Positions 1 to 34,215 of a stretch of 64,000 nt of DNA are shown in pieces; position 1 is the stretch's first letter, and every line of letters starts with the position of its first letter. The notes under the pieces are model-generated. The model did not search any database. It saw nothing but the letters and a program-made list of their open reading frames with translations, and was not told where the DNA came from. The position numbers and the translations under genes are program-made. Location: positions 14,317,401-14,381,400 of the forward strand of contig JABAKD010000010.1 of assembly GCA_012845835.1 (NCBI GenBank), in the 5' to 3' direction. Origin of the DNA: Undaria pinnatifida. Its lineage: Eukaryota; Sar; Phaeophyceae; Laminariales; Alariaceae.

Positions 1-728
1 GGTTACGCCGCTTCAACTAACCGAGGTAGGCATTGTTTTGCCCGTGCTCTCGAGAACTGCATGCCGGATGTGTTGATTGTTCTTGTGGGTTATCAATTTG
101 TCGCAGCCAGTTCTGTTTGCGTTTCCTTATTTTTGAAGTTTTTGTGGGAATGCTAGATGGATGTGCTTAGGTATCGTGTGTATGTGCAAACCATTATTAA
201 ATACCAGCGGTGCAGTTTTCAACAGTTGTACACCGCGTCTGCAAAAGCGTCTCTGCACAACTGTTGGTAATCCTGAAACCCCCGAACATTTTAATCCGAT
301 GGATTGTGATCATACACTTTGGGAGGCGTCCGTGGTGTGCAGAAGAATGAGTACCCGGTTTGGTTTTACATTAGGTGCCACTTGCATCTGCCGTGTTTGT
401 GTACTCGTGATATCGGTACGTGGTACGGTATACGCAAGCTCAAAGGAGGGGGAGTTGTGCCCGTTATCATGCACGGTGGTACCATAGGCATGCGCAAGGG
501 GAGGCGGTATGTTTGGCGGTGCTTTGCATTTCCTTGTTATTGGACGGCTTACACGTGGCGTCTTCATGTAACCCCTCTACGACTCTCTCATTGTCACGGC
601 TTGCTTTCCTGCTATTTTGTACGCACGGACGGGCGCTTCTTCTATCCTGCGCTTGCGAGCTGGGTTTTATAACAGTTAGTCCGTATGGCGTTTTATTGGC
701 CGTCGGGCAGGCCTCGGGGTTTGCCGTA
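1..728. other. Upstream region, no gene recognised
   Basis: I see no recognisable coding exon, RNA gene or mobile element here. If the gene starts at 729 this would be its promoter and 5' leader. No convincing TATA box or other core element was identified. Overlapping open frames on both strands look like chance frames: they carry no family motif and use codons unlike the exons further on. Confidence 0.3.
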
Positions 729-753
729 ATGGCGGGCTTCGTCTCCGAGGAGG
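729..753 (+). CDS. Tentative first coding exon of the PDCD4-like gene (MAGFVSEE)
   Basis: This is a candidate 25-nt exon reading MAGFVSEE plus the first base of a codon, followed by a GT at 754. It ends in phase 1. That matches the two bases (AT) left over if the next exon begins at 1740 after the AG at 1738-1739, giving an Asp codon followed by the Met at 1742. Plant PDCD4-like proteins often begin in a similar style (MAS..GFLT). The donor GTCTCG is weak, and the true 5' exon could lie outside the window. A transcript spanning 753/1740 would settle it. Confidence 0.3.
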
Positions 754-996
754 GTCTCGCTCGCGTCACAACCCGTACTATCAATACAATAACAGGTTTG
801 GCAGATTACAGCAGCTACAGCAGTGCAGCAGTCTCCCAGTCGTTCGGTAACGTCGCCGCTAATCGGCTCGAGTGTCGGTGCGAGCTTACCATATCGACCA
901 AAAGAGCAACTCTTATTAGGAATAGTTCGCGGTCCCTCTCACTCCGCGCACAGGTCTATGCAATCACAGATGTTGGCAGATTGGCGGATTGGAATG

Positions 997-1100
997 TGTG
1001 TTTCTATTTTTGTGTTGCAATCTGAAACGCAACGCTATTTTAGTTTGGAGCGTGCGTTTCTATTTCCGTGTTGCAATCTGAAACACAACGTTATTTTAGT
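997..1100. repeat. Two tandem ~49-bp units, 55-bp period
   Basis: The stretch 997-1045 (GTTTCTATTTTTGTGTTGCA onward) is repeated with few changes at 1052-1100. Both units end in ATTTTAGT. It lies in putative intron 1. Nothing else is visible between 754 and 1400. Confidence 0.7.
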
Positions 1101-1414
1101 CCCTATGCACCCCAAAATATTCCAAAGCAACCCCCAATTGAACTCCAGATGGACCCCAAAATCACCGACCGCGCAGCAGCCCGGGTAGGGTGTGTGTCTG
1201 TCGTGGACCATCTTTCTACAAGACGCGGCTTGATCTGAGGTTACCTAATGTAGTTGTTTGTCTCTACGAGTATATGTTTCCTGCTTATCACGCGTGCCTT
1301 GCGTGCCGTGGATGCCTTGCATGTCTTGATTGGAATATACGGCTTACACACCGTAGACATTCCGCTCGCTTACCAGCTTTCTTAAAGCTGCTGCGGATTG
1401 TGGATGGCGTTCGC

Positions 1415-1675
1415 TTGGTTTGGTTCGGTCCGGTTCGATTCGATTCGGTTCGGTTCGGTTCGGTTCGGTTCGGTTCGGTTCGGTTCGGTTCGGTTCGGTT
1501 CGGTTCGGTTCGGTTCGGTTTTTTCCGTGTCACGTCGGGCCGTCTTTTTCCGTTTTGTTTCGGTTCGTATGGTTGTTATCTATTACGGTTCGCTTTGTTT
1601 CGGTTTGTTCCGTTTGCTGTTTTGTCGGTTCGTTTTGTTTCGTTTCGTTTCATTTCGATTCGTTTCGTTTCGTGG
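1415..1675 (+). repeat. (GGTTC)n microsatellite with degenerate TTCGGTT tail
   Basis: A near-perfect GGTTC array occupies about 1421-1520. It decays into TTTCG/TTCGG words to about 1675, just upstream of the 3' splice site at 1739. It is G+T-rich on the coding strand, like the other intronic arrays of this gene. Confidence 0.95.
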
Positions 1676-1741
1676 TGTCCTTGCCGCGTTGTTCCCGTGT
1701 GTTCCCGTTTCGTTTTTTTTCCTTTTGGGGGCGGAGCAGAT

Positions 1742-23382
<21,641 letters not shown>

Positions 23383-23390
<8 letters not shown>

Positions 23391-23640
23391 CGGCGTACAG
23401 CGCAAGAGGGAATCATTGTGCTGGTGGCGGCGTTGGCGTTTTAGCGGCCTGCCGAGCGCAAGGACGGAGTGATGGTGGTGGTAGTGGCGTTGGCGCCCAT
23501 AGGGTTAGCGTTCAGCGCCCTTTCGAGCGTGAGGTGGTCGTCGTGGTTGAGGTGGTGGCGCCCACAGGGGGGTGGGGTTATTAGCGTTTAGGGGTCTGCC
23601 GCGAGGGAGGGAGCGATGGTGGTGGCTGGAGATTGAGGGG
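23383..23640 (+). repeat. Degenerate tandem repeat spanning the stop codon and presumed 3' UTR
   Basis: GCGTTTAGCGGC at the stop recurs as GCGTTTTAGCGGC (23436), GCGTTCAGCGCC (23508) and GCGTTTAGGGGT (23584), each followed by a GAGCGCAAGG/GAGCGTGAGG-like block. No clear polyadenylation signal was found. Confidence 0.55.
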
Positions 23641-23805
23641 GCGGAAGAAGAGCTTTTTCTACTTTTTTTTCTCGGAGTTTTTCGGGGTGGGTCGAGAAGA
23701 GAGCAAGCAGCGAATCGGGGCGAGCGGGTGTGCGCTGCCTGCATGCGGGGGTATTGTCCGATGTGTGTGGTAGTACCCCCCCCCCCCCGCGCTTCTCTAT
23801 TGGTG

Positions 23806-24200
23806 TAAGCAATGCCTGCCTGTTCGGTGAAAACCCGACGTGCTCGGTCAATGGCATTATAGCGATGTGAAGGTCTATGATCCTAAGGACTATGGCCATG
23901 CACGGTATGATCACAGCCCCCCCCCATGCCGCTATCCCTCGAGGTGCTTCTTGTTCGGTAAACCTCTTCGGGTTCAATTGTAGATTTAGTGAAACCGCGT
24001 GCATCATCGTGGTGGATGTTGGATTTTTCGTGTGGCAGCAACGGTCCAGGAATCTCCCTCACGACCTCATCGCCCCCCCCCCCCGTCGGTGCGAGCAATG
24101 CCTGTCTGATCGTTGAAAACCTGACGTGCTCCGTCCCGCCGGATGCGAGGGTCTACGGTATGACAGACTACGACTATGCATGACAATAATTGCACCCCCC
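23806..24200 (+). repeat. Two poly(C)-linked (family P) copies in direct orientation
   Basis: Copy 1 (23806-23925) and copy 2 (24088-24200) each follow a C run. Both read GCAATGCCTG, then a CGGTGAAAACC/CGTTGAAAACC and ACGTGCTC block, then a GAAGGTCTATG/GAGGGTCTACG block and a final ATG..CATGCA segment, ending at another C run. Confidence 0.75.
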
Positions 24201-24394
24201 CCCCCGCTATAGATGTTTTGTGGATGTGGACCACAGCAGGAAGGCCTAATCTCTACCGGAATTCTTGTTTCCGTATCCCATTGTCGATTCTTTCGTGACC
24301 GCTATTGTTGTCGTTTTTTTGTCGCCGCCATGCAGTCGTGGAATAAATATGGGCGTGTTTGGTACGGTACATACTTCGAAGTTTTGCATACTCT

Positions 24395-24560
24395 GGATGT
24401 ACCCGGGTATCTCCCCGGGTACACGACCAATACCATCAAGTTCGGTACCCGAGTACCCTAGGGTATACCCAGGTACCCAAGGGTGTATACCCTACCGGGT
24501 ACCCAAGGGTATTTTACCCCATACCGGATACCCAAAGGTGTTTACCCTGCCAACTATAGC
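24395..24560. repeat. GGGTACCC / TACCCAAGGGTA word cluster
   Basis: About 14 TACCC, GGGTA and GGTACCC words occur within 165 bp, in both orientations, at roughly 11-20 bp spacing. Confidence 0.6.
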
Positions 24561-24589
24561 CTTGAAATCTTCGATTCTGTGACTCTACA

Positions 24590-25754
24590 TGTATGAAACG
24601 CGGGAAATATTTAGAGTGAATTTAGTGGGGTTGATTTCAGCCATCATGGGTAACGGTGGGCGCGGAGGCGAGAGGAGCGGGGAGGGGGGGGAGGAGGGAG
24701 ATCCCCTTGTTGAACATGCATGCAGGGTTGTTATACCCGGTGTCCATAGCTCTATTTTACGGGTCGGTTACCTGCTTGGTGTTTTTTTGTGTGCGTTTTG
24801 AGTTCACTATAATATACCTAACTAGACAAAATCAACCTCTTGTGTTATTTCCTTGGCAACGGCAGAGCTGATAGTGGTGGGAGTATGTGATTGATGTGAT
24901 GTCACCACCAAACGGAGATAGCTACCTGCGCAACCTTTTTCGCCAATCTGCCAGAGGGAGGGATTATACATGGTCCAACTGCTGTCGCCTCGTTTTTATT
25001 CTTATTTTCTCAAAACATCGTTTAAGGAATTGGGTAAATATTAAAATAATGTAGACTAGTGTTTTGTTTGTTATTTGTTTTGGACGGAGATGTTATTTAC
25101 TCGTGGTTTTTCTCCCGTTTCAGCCAGGCCAGTGCGTGTATACCCCGACGCGGGCTCTCGCAACCGTTCCAGCTTGCTTGTCGTTCCGTCCGCATAAACA
25201 CGCTGAACTCGCACGCCTTCAACGCTCCCAGATGCTTCGCTCGTCCTTCTTTATTACGGAAACTTCGAATGTGTCCGTCCGATAGCTTACTAGCGTAGAA
25301 TAAACGAATTATTACTTACAGGAACATCTCAGTAGGTAAGACCTACGAAAAAAAATGAAGTTCTTGTGGTGCAGCGTTGATGCTTGCCGTAGCTTACGCA
25401 AGTTTGGCAGAAGCCAAGACGTATGTCGTGTGTAATAAGCTACATACAGCAAAGGCATAGCATTAACACCCCATCACAATGATTTCCTTTTTTTCTCACG
25501 TAGATCTTGTACGTGTACTGAGATGTTCCTGCGCCGGGGCACCGATACCGAAGCCCAGAGAGTTGTTGCTGTGCCGGCACCGATACCGGAGCCCTGGTGC
25601 TTTTGACCATTGCGAAAAATCCCCTCGCGCTAATTCCGACTGGATACAAGCAGTCGTCAAAAACGTGGTTGCAGTCGACCTCAAAAAATAAATAATTCAA
25701 GCCCAAACCGCTCAGGAGACCGCCGATCTTGTTGTGCCACTGCCCTAGAAACTC
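24590..25754. other. No supported feature
   Basis: Only unassigned sequence is seen here. A minus-strand open frame (25440-25763) includes a small internal duplication (GCACCGATACCGRAGCCC, twice) but matches no family I recognise. Confidence 0.3.
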
Positions 25755-26010
25755 CTCACGCATCAGAGATATGAGATCACGATCAATGATCTGTCATGAT
25801 CTGTGTCTTTCAGGGAAGACAGTTCTCTGGTTTATATGATCTGCATTGCGTATAGATCACCCCTACAAATTTTAGTGGTGATCTATGTCTTCCAGAGGGC
25901 AGAGACATCCCAGGTCTCTCATCTATGCCTTACAGCGCCAGACAGATCCCTGGTCTATATGACCTGCATGGCCTTTATAGATCATCTTGCCGGATGAGAG
26001 CCGGGTGGTC
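25755..26010. repeat. Degenerate GATCTATGTCTTCCAG / TATAGATCA array
   Basis: ATGATCTGTGTCTTTCAGGG, GTGATCTATGTCTTCCAGAG and TCATCTATGCCTTACAGC recur, each followed by CAGAC...CCTGGT and TATATGAYCTGCATGGCC. A further copy lies at 36740-36815. Confidence 0.5.
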
Positions 26011-26114
26011 TGATCTGAGTGATCTAGCTCAATTCATGTTCATTGGGTTTGATATGTACACACAGATCCTACACAGCATATAGCCTATACTACAGATATA
26101 TCTCTTTAAAATGA

Positions 26115-26545
26115 TATGTTATAAAAATTAAAATACACTCCAGCTGTGAGATCGAATATTTTGTCGAAACTCATCTTTGCAAGCTGTGTGTGATACTCCG
26201 ATCGCGCGTATTACGGGTTGTGTGTCCTCATTAAGGATATAGGTCGGCGACTCCCCTTGCAACTACAGTGTAGCTACCAGGGTCAACAGGGTGATGTTAG
26301 GCAGTCTGTGCGCGGAAACTATAAAACCTGTTTCTGAGGGGGACAAAATCTGACAGCTGTGGAAGGAAATGCATCAGTTTATCAAGTGAATCCTGTAAGT
26401 CGAATATCCGGTGAGGGGAGGGCGGAGTTTTTAAGGACGTGGGGGCCTGATTTTGATCAAAAGGGGGGCGGGAGGGGGGGGAAGGGGGGAAGGGCACGGG
26501 TGGGGCAGGTCTATTTGTGCGTGGAAACTATAAATATTTCTTGTG
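26115..26545 (+). mobile_element. Family X element, near full copy
   Basis: It starts TATAAAAATTAAAATACACT, passes CATCTTTGCAAGCTG, ATTACGGGTTGTGTG and GGTCGGCGACTCCCC, and carries two TATA-like words (GTGCGCGGAAACTATAAAAC and GTGCGTGGAAACTATAAATA). A TGATCAAAAGGGG-tract lies between the words. No open frame is conserved between copies. Confidence 0.85.
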
Positions 26546-26877
26546 GGGGAGGGGGAATGTGGCGGGGGGGGGGGGCGGGGATATATATCGTGATCTGCCG
26601 TATGTGTGGGCAGATCTGTTAAGTTACAACGTGGTCGTATGGGAGCCCGTTCTTTCGTCCGTAGAACACTCGCACCCGCAGGCTCTTTTGTTGTGTCAAG
26701 GCATACTTCAACCGTTTCACCCAAGAAGAAGTAGAATATGAGGAAAGGTCCATCTATCTATGCTGATAGGATGTTTCATATGCATGTACAGCAGTCACTC
26801 TCAGACCGCGGGTTGGCAAACTTCCAGCCAGAACGCTCGAGGAAACATGACGACCTGCATCGGGAACTCTGGGGGGC

Positions 26878-26940
26878 CTATGTAAAAGGAGGGGAGAAGG
26901 GACGAAACCGCCTGTGACCACGGCTTTTGTTCAGAACACC
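26878..26940 (+). mobile_element. SINE 3'-tail fragment
   Basis: AGGGGAGAAGGGACGAAACC followed by GCCTGTGACCACGGCTT matches the tail of the SINEs at 18195 and 44632. The head and body are missing. Confidence 0.55.
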
Positions 26941-27196
26941 GTTGAGGGTTCAAACGTTTTTTTTTCAACTCTCACATGAGTTTGAGTTAGAAAGTTTCAC
27001 AAAATCTAGATGCCGTTAAACATAAAACAATGAAGTATAACACATATCGTAATATATATGATATTGTGCATTCCGTATTTAGGCACAAAAGTGCGCTGTT
27101 CAGAGGCACCGCGGTAGAATTCATCGTCTTTCGACGTCGTGTAGCTCGTGGGTTGGAAGCCTTCCGATATCGTTGTTCACGAAGAGGATTCGATCG

Positions 27197-27414
27197 GTGT
27201 ATCGGAATCGCTGCAAGGCAGCCCCAGTACCCCCCCTGCCCCTCCACGAAAAGGGGGGGAGGGAGTGAGCAGCACCCAGCGTCGCACCGTTGAACAACGT
27301 GCGAGGTATCGGAGTCGCTGCAAGGCAACCCCAGAACCTCCCCTGCCCCTCCACGAAAAGGGGGGGAGCAAGTGAGCAGCACCCAGAGCGTCGTACCGTT
27401 GAACAACGTGCAAG
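27197..27414. repeat. Tandem duplication, two ~108-bp units
   Basis: Units 27197-27304 and 27305-27414 share TATCGGARTCGCTGCAAGGC, CCCTGCCCCTCCACGAAAAG, GAGTGAGCAGCACCCAG and CGTTGAACAACGTGC. The last word is itself palindromic. Confidence 0.85.
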
Positions 27415-27427
27415 GTATGGGAACATA

Positions 27428-27519
27428 CTTCCCTCCTCCTCCTCCTCCTCCTCCTCCTCCTCCTCCTACCTCCTCCTCCTCCTCCTCCTCCTCCTCCTCC
27501 TCCTCCTCCTCTTCCTCCT
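27428..27519. repeat. (TCC)n array
   Basis: About 30 TCC triplets with one TAC interruption. The opposite strand encodes a spurious poly-Glu/Gly run. Confidence 0.95.
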
Positions 27520-28515
27520 TCTCTTGAGAATGATGACGAAATGCCTCCGGAGACGGGGAGGATATTTTTGCGGTGTCTGTCAACGGTGGATGGTGATCTA
27601 TTCGCTTTAATCCCAGACAAGTCTTGTGCTCGTGTAGTCTAAGCGAGTACTGTAGAAAAGACGGGCGATCAACAAGACAGAACGTTCCCGTTGATTTCTC
27701 CCTTTTCCGGGTTTGGGGATCGATCCATCCACCCATCCTTGCCTGTGACTGATCGGCATTGAATAGCTCATCATGTTGATTGATGCACTTTGCCGAGACT
27801 GATGAACTCTCCTCTATTTCCTACTTCTGGCTAGCAACACCATCAATATGTGTGTGAGGTGCTTGACCTTTTAAAATAAGCTCATCGTGCTGCCTGTTGT
27901 CGGATAATATAACAAAGCAGTAATATATACACCGAGGCCTTGTATCCTTCACGCGAGGGCGTAGACTACGCACCCCGTAACACGCGGCGATCGATCGAAG
28001 TATCACACACACGCAGCTTGCAAGCATATGAACTTTTGAATAAAAAATCCTTTCAGGTCGATTTCACAGCTAGCTGCAAAAGTCTAATTTTTATGTTTCC
28101 AACATATCGGAAGGGGTCCCGGTTTGTTCTTCTTTCTGGGGAACGTCTATGTGAGTGAGTGATGACCAAAGGCTGTACTCGAAGCACGATATAAGGGCGG
28201 GTGTTTTACGGGTTCACTTCTTTCACCCGGTTCAGGGCCACTTTCTCGAGTGGCTACCTATCTCTCTATTATGTGTGCCCTTCGGTGTTGTTTGTGACGC
28301 GGCGGCAACACCCATACTACGGTCTAGAAAGAGGTACAGTATTTCATTACGAGGCTCTCAACCCACCTAAGACGCGTGCTACACGATAAAGGTGCACGCA
28401 GCACTTTTTGTTTTTGAGATTTCCCCAATTTGGGGGCTTAAGACTTCTCCCAAAAAACTGATTTGAAGAAAAAATAAAGCAGCTTCCTTCTACCGGCTGA
28501 AAAAAGTCCCATGGG
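27520..28515. other. No gene; traces of repeats
   Basis: A degenerate reverse trace of family X lies around 27988-28025 (CGATCGAAGTATCACACACA, GCAGCTTGCA). A CGGCGGCAACACCCATACTAC block at 28302 recurs at 29724. Otherwise unassigned. Confidence 0.4.
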
Positions 28516-29597
28516 AGTCGTCGTGCCCGGAAGGTGTGAGGGAAGGGACGCAGGGGTATCAGCTTCGCTTGGAGACAGCACCGGTTCTTCTTTGTAGATT
28601 TCTTTTTATTGGCGATGAGCTATGAGAAGCTCGAGGAGGCAGGAAAGGAGGAGGAATGAGAGCATGGGGGTGGAGTGAGGCTCACAGAGTTCGCTTTACC
28701 CCAGCATTGTTGCTGTGTTATCTTCTGGACCTTTACCTATGGAACGTACAAGGAACATTCTTCTAGATGTTCTATTTATTTTCCCATGAGGGTTTAACGC
28801 GATTACTTCTATCTATCTTGTCCAGATGAGGAACGTTCGATATATTCCCATGATCGCTTAACGCGCTTACTTCTATCTATCTTGTCTAGAGGAAGAACGT
28901 TCCATTACCGAGAACGCTCTTGTGGTATAAGCTATTAATAGCTAGATTCTACGGGTTATATATCTTCTCCACTGAGAATATTACGTTTGAGAGAATCTTT
29001 TTGTGGCCAATAGGCCATGACTCCGCGGGCTATCTTACCGAATCTATTGCCATCTATACTGACACTCTATTATATTATCCCACCCTGAATAGTCGTGTAT
29101 GTGCAGACCTCAAGACGGTCGAAGGGTGATGACAAAGTTCATCTCAAAAGACCGGGAAATGAGGTCGAAGATGCGGCTATTCGAAACAAAGACATAAGGC
29201 GATTGATTTCCCCACACCTCGTAATGAGGCCTAAACATCAAGGATAGGGCCATTCACTAATAAAGCAGATCGTTGAAAGAAAGGCCATAACAAGATAGAG
29301 GAAGATGGAAAAGCCAGAATGGGGCAACCTATGTAGTTGCAACCGAAACTGGAAACGAAAAAGGAAACCTGAAGACGAAGCGAAAGCGAAGATAGCAAAT
29401 AAAGTCAAAATCGAAGCAAAGACAAAGGGAAAGACAGAAAACATATTACCGGAGCGATCCATGTGGGACTCAGGGAGGGGCGAACGGGGAGTCGTTCGCC
29501 GTACAGGGTCGGTTACTCGAAAGCTCGCAAGAAAACATCACCCAAATTCGAAAGTATATATGACCAGGAGGCATCACACATAGCCGTGTGACCAAGG
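28516..29597. mobile_element. ~1.08-kb LTR-like repeat, copy 1
   Basis: Nearly full-length reverse complement of 43530-44609, about 90% or more identical by eye, sharing TGCCCGGAAGGTGTGAGGG near one end and GGCTATGTGTG at the other. TG...CA termini (28524 to 29594) are compatible with a solo LTR, but no target duplication was seen. A small open frame (FSVFP..FASILTLFAIFA) is conserved between copies without being a known protein. Confidence 0.6.
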
Positions 29598-29778
29598 TAC
29601 ACAACAAGAATCACACATGATGCAAAAATAAAAATGGCCAATTTTCCGATGATTTTGGGTTAAGAAGCCCCTTCATCCAGAAAACCATTTTCGCCAAAAA
29701 AAGGTATACCTCGCTATCGTAGCGTGGCGGCAACACTCATGCTGCGGCAGAGGTAAACCATCTTTTTTGCCGAGGCTC

Positions 29779-29873
29779 TTAACCCCTTTAGAGCCCCCCA
29801 AAATCCCTCCCTATACTAACTTTAAGTAATTTTGCTAAAAAAAAGAGGTTTTCCAGTTGTAAACGGGCGTTAA
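29779..29873. mobile_element. MITE, TTAACCCCTTTA termini
   Basis: A 95-bp element starts TTAACCCCTTTAGAGCCCCC and ends TTTTCCAGTTGTAAACGGGC followed by GTTAA. Closely related to 54059-54149. Confidence 0.7.
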
Positions 29874-29879
29874 GCACTT

Positions 29880-31900
29880 GAGGAGCTCCGTACCTCTCAG
29901 GAGCTCCGTACCTCTCCCACAAACTGATTGTGGAGGGGAAAACAAAAAAGCGCTCGTACCCGATGAATAATCAGATCGATCCCTCGGTGGCCTACCTATA
30001 TACTAGGTATATACATTTGACGAAACAACAACAAAAAATACAGTACGACTAAATAAAATTCCGACGATTTTTTTGGGTTTAAGGAGCAGCGCCCCGTCAA
30101 ATTCATCAAACGCTTCAGCCAAAAAAGAGGTGCTACAGTACCCTCTGTCGTAGCATCCGTCCCACAACGAGTGAGGGACCCGCGCCACTTGTTTCGTGCG
30201 AGTGACCCAAACTCGGTACCAAAAATGAGGGCAACCCCCCCCCCCCTCGTACTATGGCCTTGCTCTGAGCGACGTCCCGAAGCTCTCGTGCTGCACAATG
30301 TCGGATGGCAAACAAGAAAACACCAAATATATATATGTGTGTATATTTGCCTTACCCGGATGGATGTTTTCGATTTCTAATCGGAACGGCATCTACGCTA
30401 TATGTGTCGGAGGATACAGAAAATAACCCAACAGCGATAAGGAGGGGCGGCTAGCATGAATTAACCCTTGACTGCTGCGACGCACCCTTGGTTCCTCTCC
30501 GAAGATAGACCAAAGGCCTCCATCAGCCCATATCAGGATCGGAGGGCCCCCAAGCCCCGGCGACCCCGGACCCCTCGACCTTCAGGTTCAGAGAGCCCTC
30601 ATATTTGAGGTACTACTACTGCATTATAGAGCAACGTCATACTCCTCCGGACCCCCCCAACATCCCCGTGCCCTCCCGCAGTTGGCAGTCGATCCTCGGC
30701 ACTATTAATCACTAATGTATTCGCCCTCCCCGACAATGTCGCGGAGATTATGCCGCTTCGACAGAAATCCAATACGAAGTATACTTCTTCTGTCAAGAAC
30801 TAGTAGATGTCTACGAAAAAAATGTGTTGGTTGTTGTTGCCGTTTGGTTGGCATGTGTAGTACATGATGACATATGTGTGCCTGTGTGTCCTTACCTTTG
30901 GCGATGTCTTTATGTATGCATCAGTTCAGATTACTGCATGCAGTGTATTTTATTTTGGTGTGTTTGGTGTTATTTTTGGGGTCACAGCCCGTATATAGCC
31001 CATACACGGCCCATGCATGCACAGCCCTTCCCTTTGGTTCAGCCTGGACAAAGTGATTGGCACTGCATTTTTTTTTCAGTCATGTTTAGGTGTCACCTGT
31101 TTCTTGCGTGTGTTGTTGATTTTGCACCGAATATTGATCGTCGCAACGTAGAACGAAACAACTGACACGTACGTGCTAAGGGCAGGCGTGCACCTTGCTT
31201 TCCTGAGGAGCTTTTCCCTCAAGGTGCTCTAGATTTTCTCGTGATAAAACGTTCAATAGCGACTACTCCCACTACTACAGATAAGTGCCATGGTGTACAC
31301 CTAGTCAACACTCAGTAGCACAAAGCACTGCGCTAAATAAGCTATTACACCGTACGGTGTCTGACTTTCGACAGGCATTAACGTGTAACCCAATGAACAC
31401 TTCCAATCGACGGCCCGATGCATCGAACGAAAAATAGTTCGAAAAATTAGTCGTTTCTACGGCGGCACCGTGTAGTAGCACCCCCAACTTTCCTTTAACG
31501 CAATCGCCGGTTTTGAAACCAGCTTCTTCCGGTCGTATCTACTGAAACACGGCGTCCCTTGCCACCCCGATGTCATCGTTCGATAGCCCGGCGCGCAAAA
31601 AAAAAATGTGTGGATCAGGCATCTATCTTGTGTTTCAACAGCATCCTTCCTCGTGCCCATCGAGCAGCCATAAAACGTGCTTCGTGAAATAAAGTCGCTG
31701 GTTTTGGGGCCTCCCGGGGCTATCGCAGATTCTGAATCAGTCAACAAAGGTAAAACTTTTTTTTTGCCAGCGATATCGGGCGTACTACTCCTCCCTCCTC
31801 GTCGGTCAAAAAAACGAAAAAAATGGCATGAAATTGCTGCTCCTATATCGTAGCACTTTTCACAAAGCACTTGAAAATAGTGTGGGATTTCTGGACCATG
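29880..31900. other. No supported gene
   Basis: Unassigned sequence. A GAGGGACCC...CGTGCGAGTGACCC block at 30172-30210 resembles parts of the elements at 32860 and 53990. No coding exon is recognisable. Confidence 0.35.
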
Positions 31901-31929
31901 GCTGCAGCAGGGGGGGGGGTACCCCCGTG

Positions 31930-32690
<761 letters not shown>

Positions 32691-33354
32691 TTGAGCCACT
32701 CGCACGAGTGGGGCTTTGTACCTCACAGACTCAATAAGACTCCCAAGAGCTTTTTTCTTGGCGCAGCGTAGCGTATCAATTTCCACTGGAGAATTACTTC
32801 GCAAAATTAAGGCATCATCACGAAAGCTCAAGTAGTCCGCAAAGGAAGAGAGCGGGGTGTCACTCGCGCGAGTGACCCCCGCGAGCACAACCGCGAGAAA
32901 AGGTCCCAAATAAAGCGACCCCCCTCTATGGTATCCTTTGTTGCTGAGGCGCACACAATAACACAACATAACTTTTTCTTCTTGCAAGAATATACGGAAC
33001 GCTGCAGCAGCACAAGCTGCACTGTTCAGAGGACTTTTCCCAAGCGATCGGGGTTGGATGCGGTGTTTTAGGCATTCCATCATCACGTGTGTTTACACAC
33101 CTGTATCTAGAATCATGATCCATGGAGACTATTTCCACCCTTTTTTTTCTCAAAGCGTGATTCTCGTTGTGTACCTAGGCCATACATAGAATATGGGATT
33201 TTTCATCCGGTCTAGCATTTTTACTTTTCTCCAAAATCAGTTTTTGGGTCAAGACATGTCTTAATCTCTCAAGTTGAGGAATTTCCCCAGAAAAAAAAAG
33301 TGGTGCACGGCTGTCGTAGCATGCGTCTCTTCGTGGTTATTGTGTTGTACAAGG

Positions 33355-33510
33355 AGTACCCCCGATTTAAGAGCGCCTACGATAACAGCAGTAGAGCATT
33401 CGGGACTTAAAAGCGGTCTAATCGACACGTCCCGCCTATACGAAAAAAAGCTAGATATTTCCCGCTGCGGATAAGAGCGACATCATGTAGTTAAGAGCGA
33501 CTGTTTCGGT
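33355..33510. mobile_element. Possible word-array element, TTAAGAGCG type
   Basis: Five TTAAGAGCG/TTAAAAGCGG/ATAAGAGCGAC words lie within 155 bp after GTACCCCCG. GCGGTCTAATCGACACG inside is weakly similar to the conserved centre of the other elements. Confidence 0.35.
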
Positions 33511-33572
33511 TTGTCACACAGGGTGCGATCTTGAATTGGGGTGCTTGAACATATTTATTTATCAAAAACACA

Positions 33573-33650
33573 ATCCGGGGTTCATCTGACCTTCAAGGCT
33601 GAACCTTGAAGTTCCTCAACGAACGGGTTCGAATCCCCCAACGTCTTCAT
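33573..33650 (+). repeat. tRNA-like remnant with B box
   Basis: ACGGGTTCGAATCCCCCAACG resembles a T-arm and B box. No cloverleaf could be drawn, so it is more likely a SINE-head remnant than a tRNA gene. Confidence 0.3.
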
Positions 33651-33954
33651 CTGCCATTTATTGTTATTAATGTAATCGGATAGGGTAGCCCCAGCCTCGA
33701 TCTCAACCCCCACCCTGTTTTTCCCCTGGACAATGTGCTGCTATTAATATCTGTGTTCTGGTGCTGTCTTGTGCTCGATAGATTGCCGAAACTTGTCTCT
33801 CCAGCGCACCGTATGATCTTGTTGGTTTGGGATGCAAGATTTTGTCTTGGCCAAAAAACAGAAAGGTCGTCCCGAACGGTTGGCTGCAAAGAGATCTTCC
33901 TTTCCAAAAATAGTCCAAAACAGAAAATCTAACTTGAGCACAATACTTCAGTGT

Positions 33955-34215
33955 TAGATACTTACGTAGATATAGAGCAGAAAAGCAAAAAAATACACGG
34001 CAAAGATGAAGCAGATGGCACCGCCCAACCGGTGTCGGCGCCGCACCCACACTGGGTGCCGAATGCACCTACTATTGTTAATAGAGGGTTAGGAGCATTG
34101 CATTGGTCTGATCTTTCCACACCGAACTACATCCAGCACAACAACCAGTGTCCGTGCTGATGCCTTTTCTAAGAGCGACGAGCTCTGTGGTCGCAAACTA
34201 CAAGACAGAGGTACA
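33955..34215 (+). repeat. Family Y repeat
   Basis: ACATCCAGCACAACAACCAG, then TGTCCGTGCTGATGCC, GACGAGCTCTGTGG and CAAACTACAAGAC match 60765-60900. The CGGTGTCGGCGCCGCACCCA block upstream matches 61725-61760. Confidence 0.65.

Noticed and set aside
26987-27736. 249-residue minus-strand frame with an acidic run
   Set aside because: It is mainly the (TCC)n array plus a tandem duplication; no domain is recognisable.
29238-29462. Phe/Leu-rich 74-residue frame conserved between 29.3 and 43.7 kb
   Set aside because: Its conservation is explained by nucleotide identity of the LTR-like repeat; it resembles no known protein.
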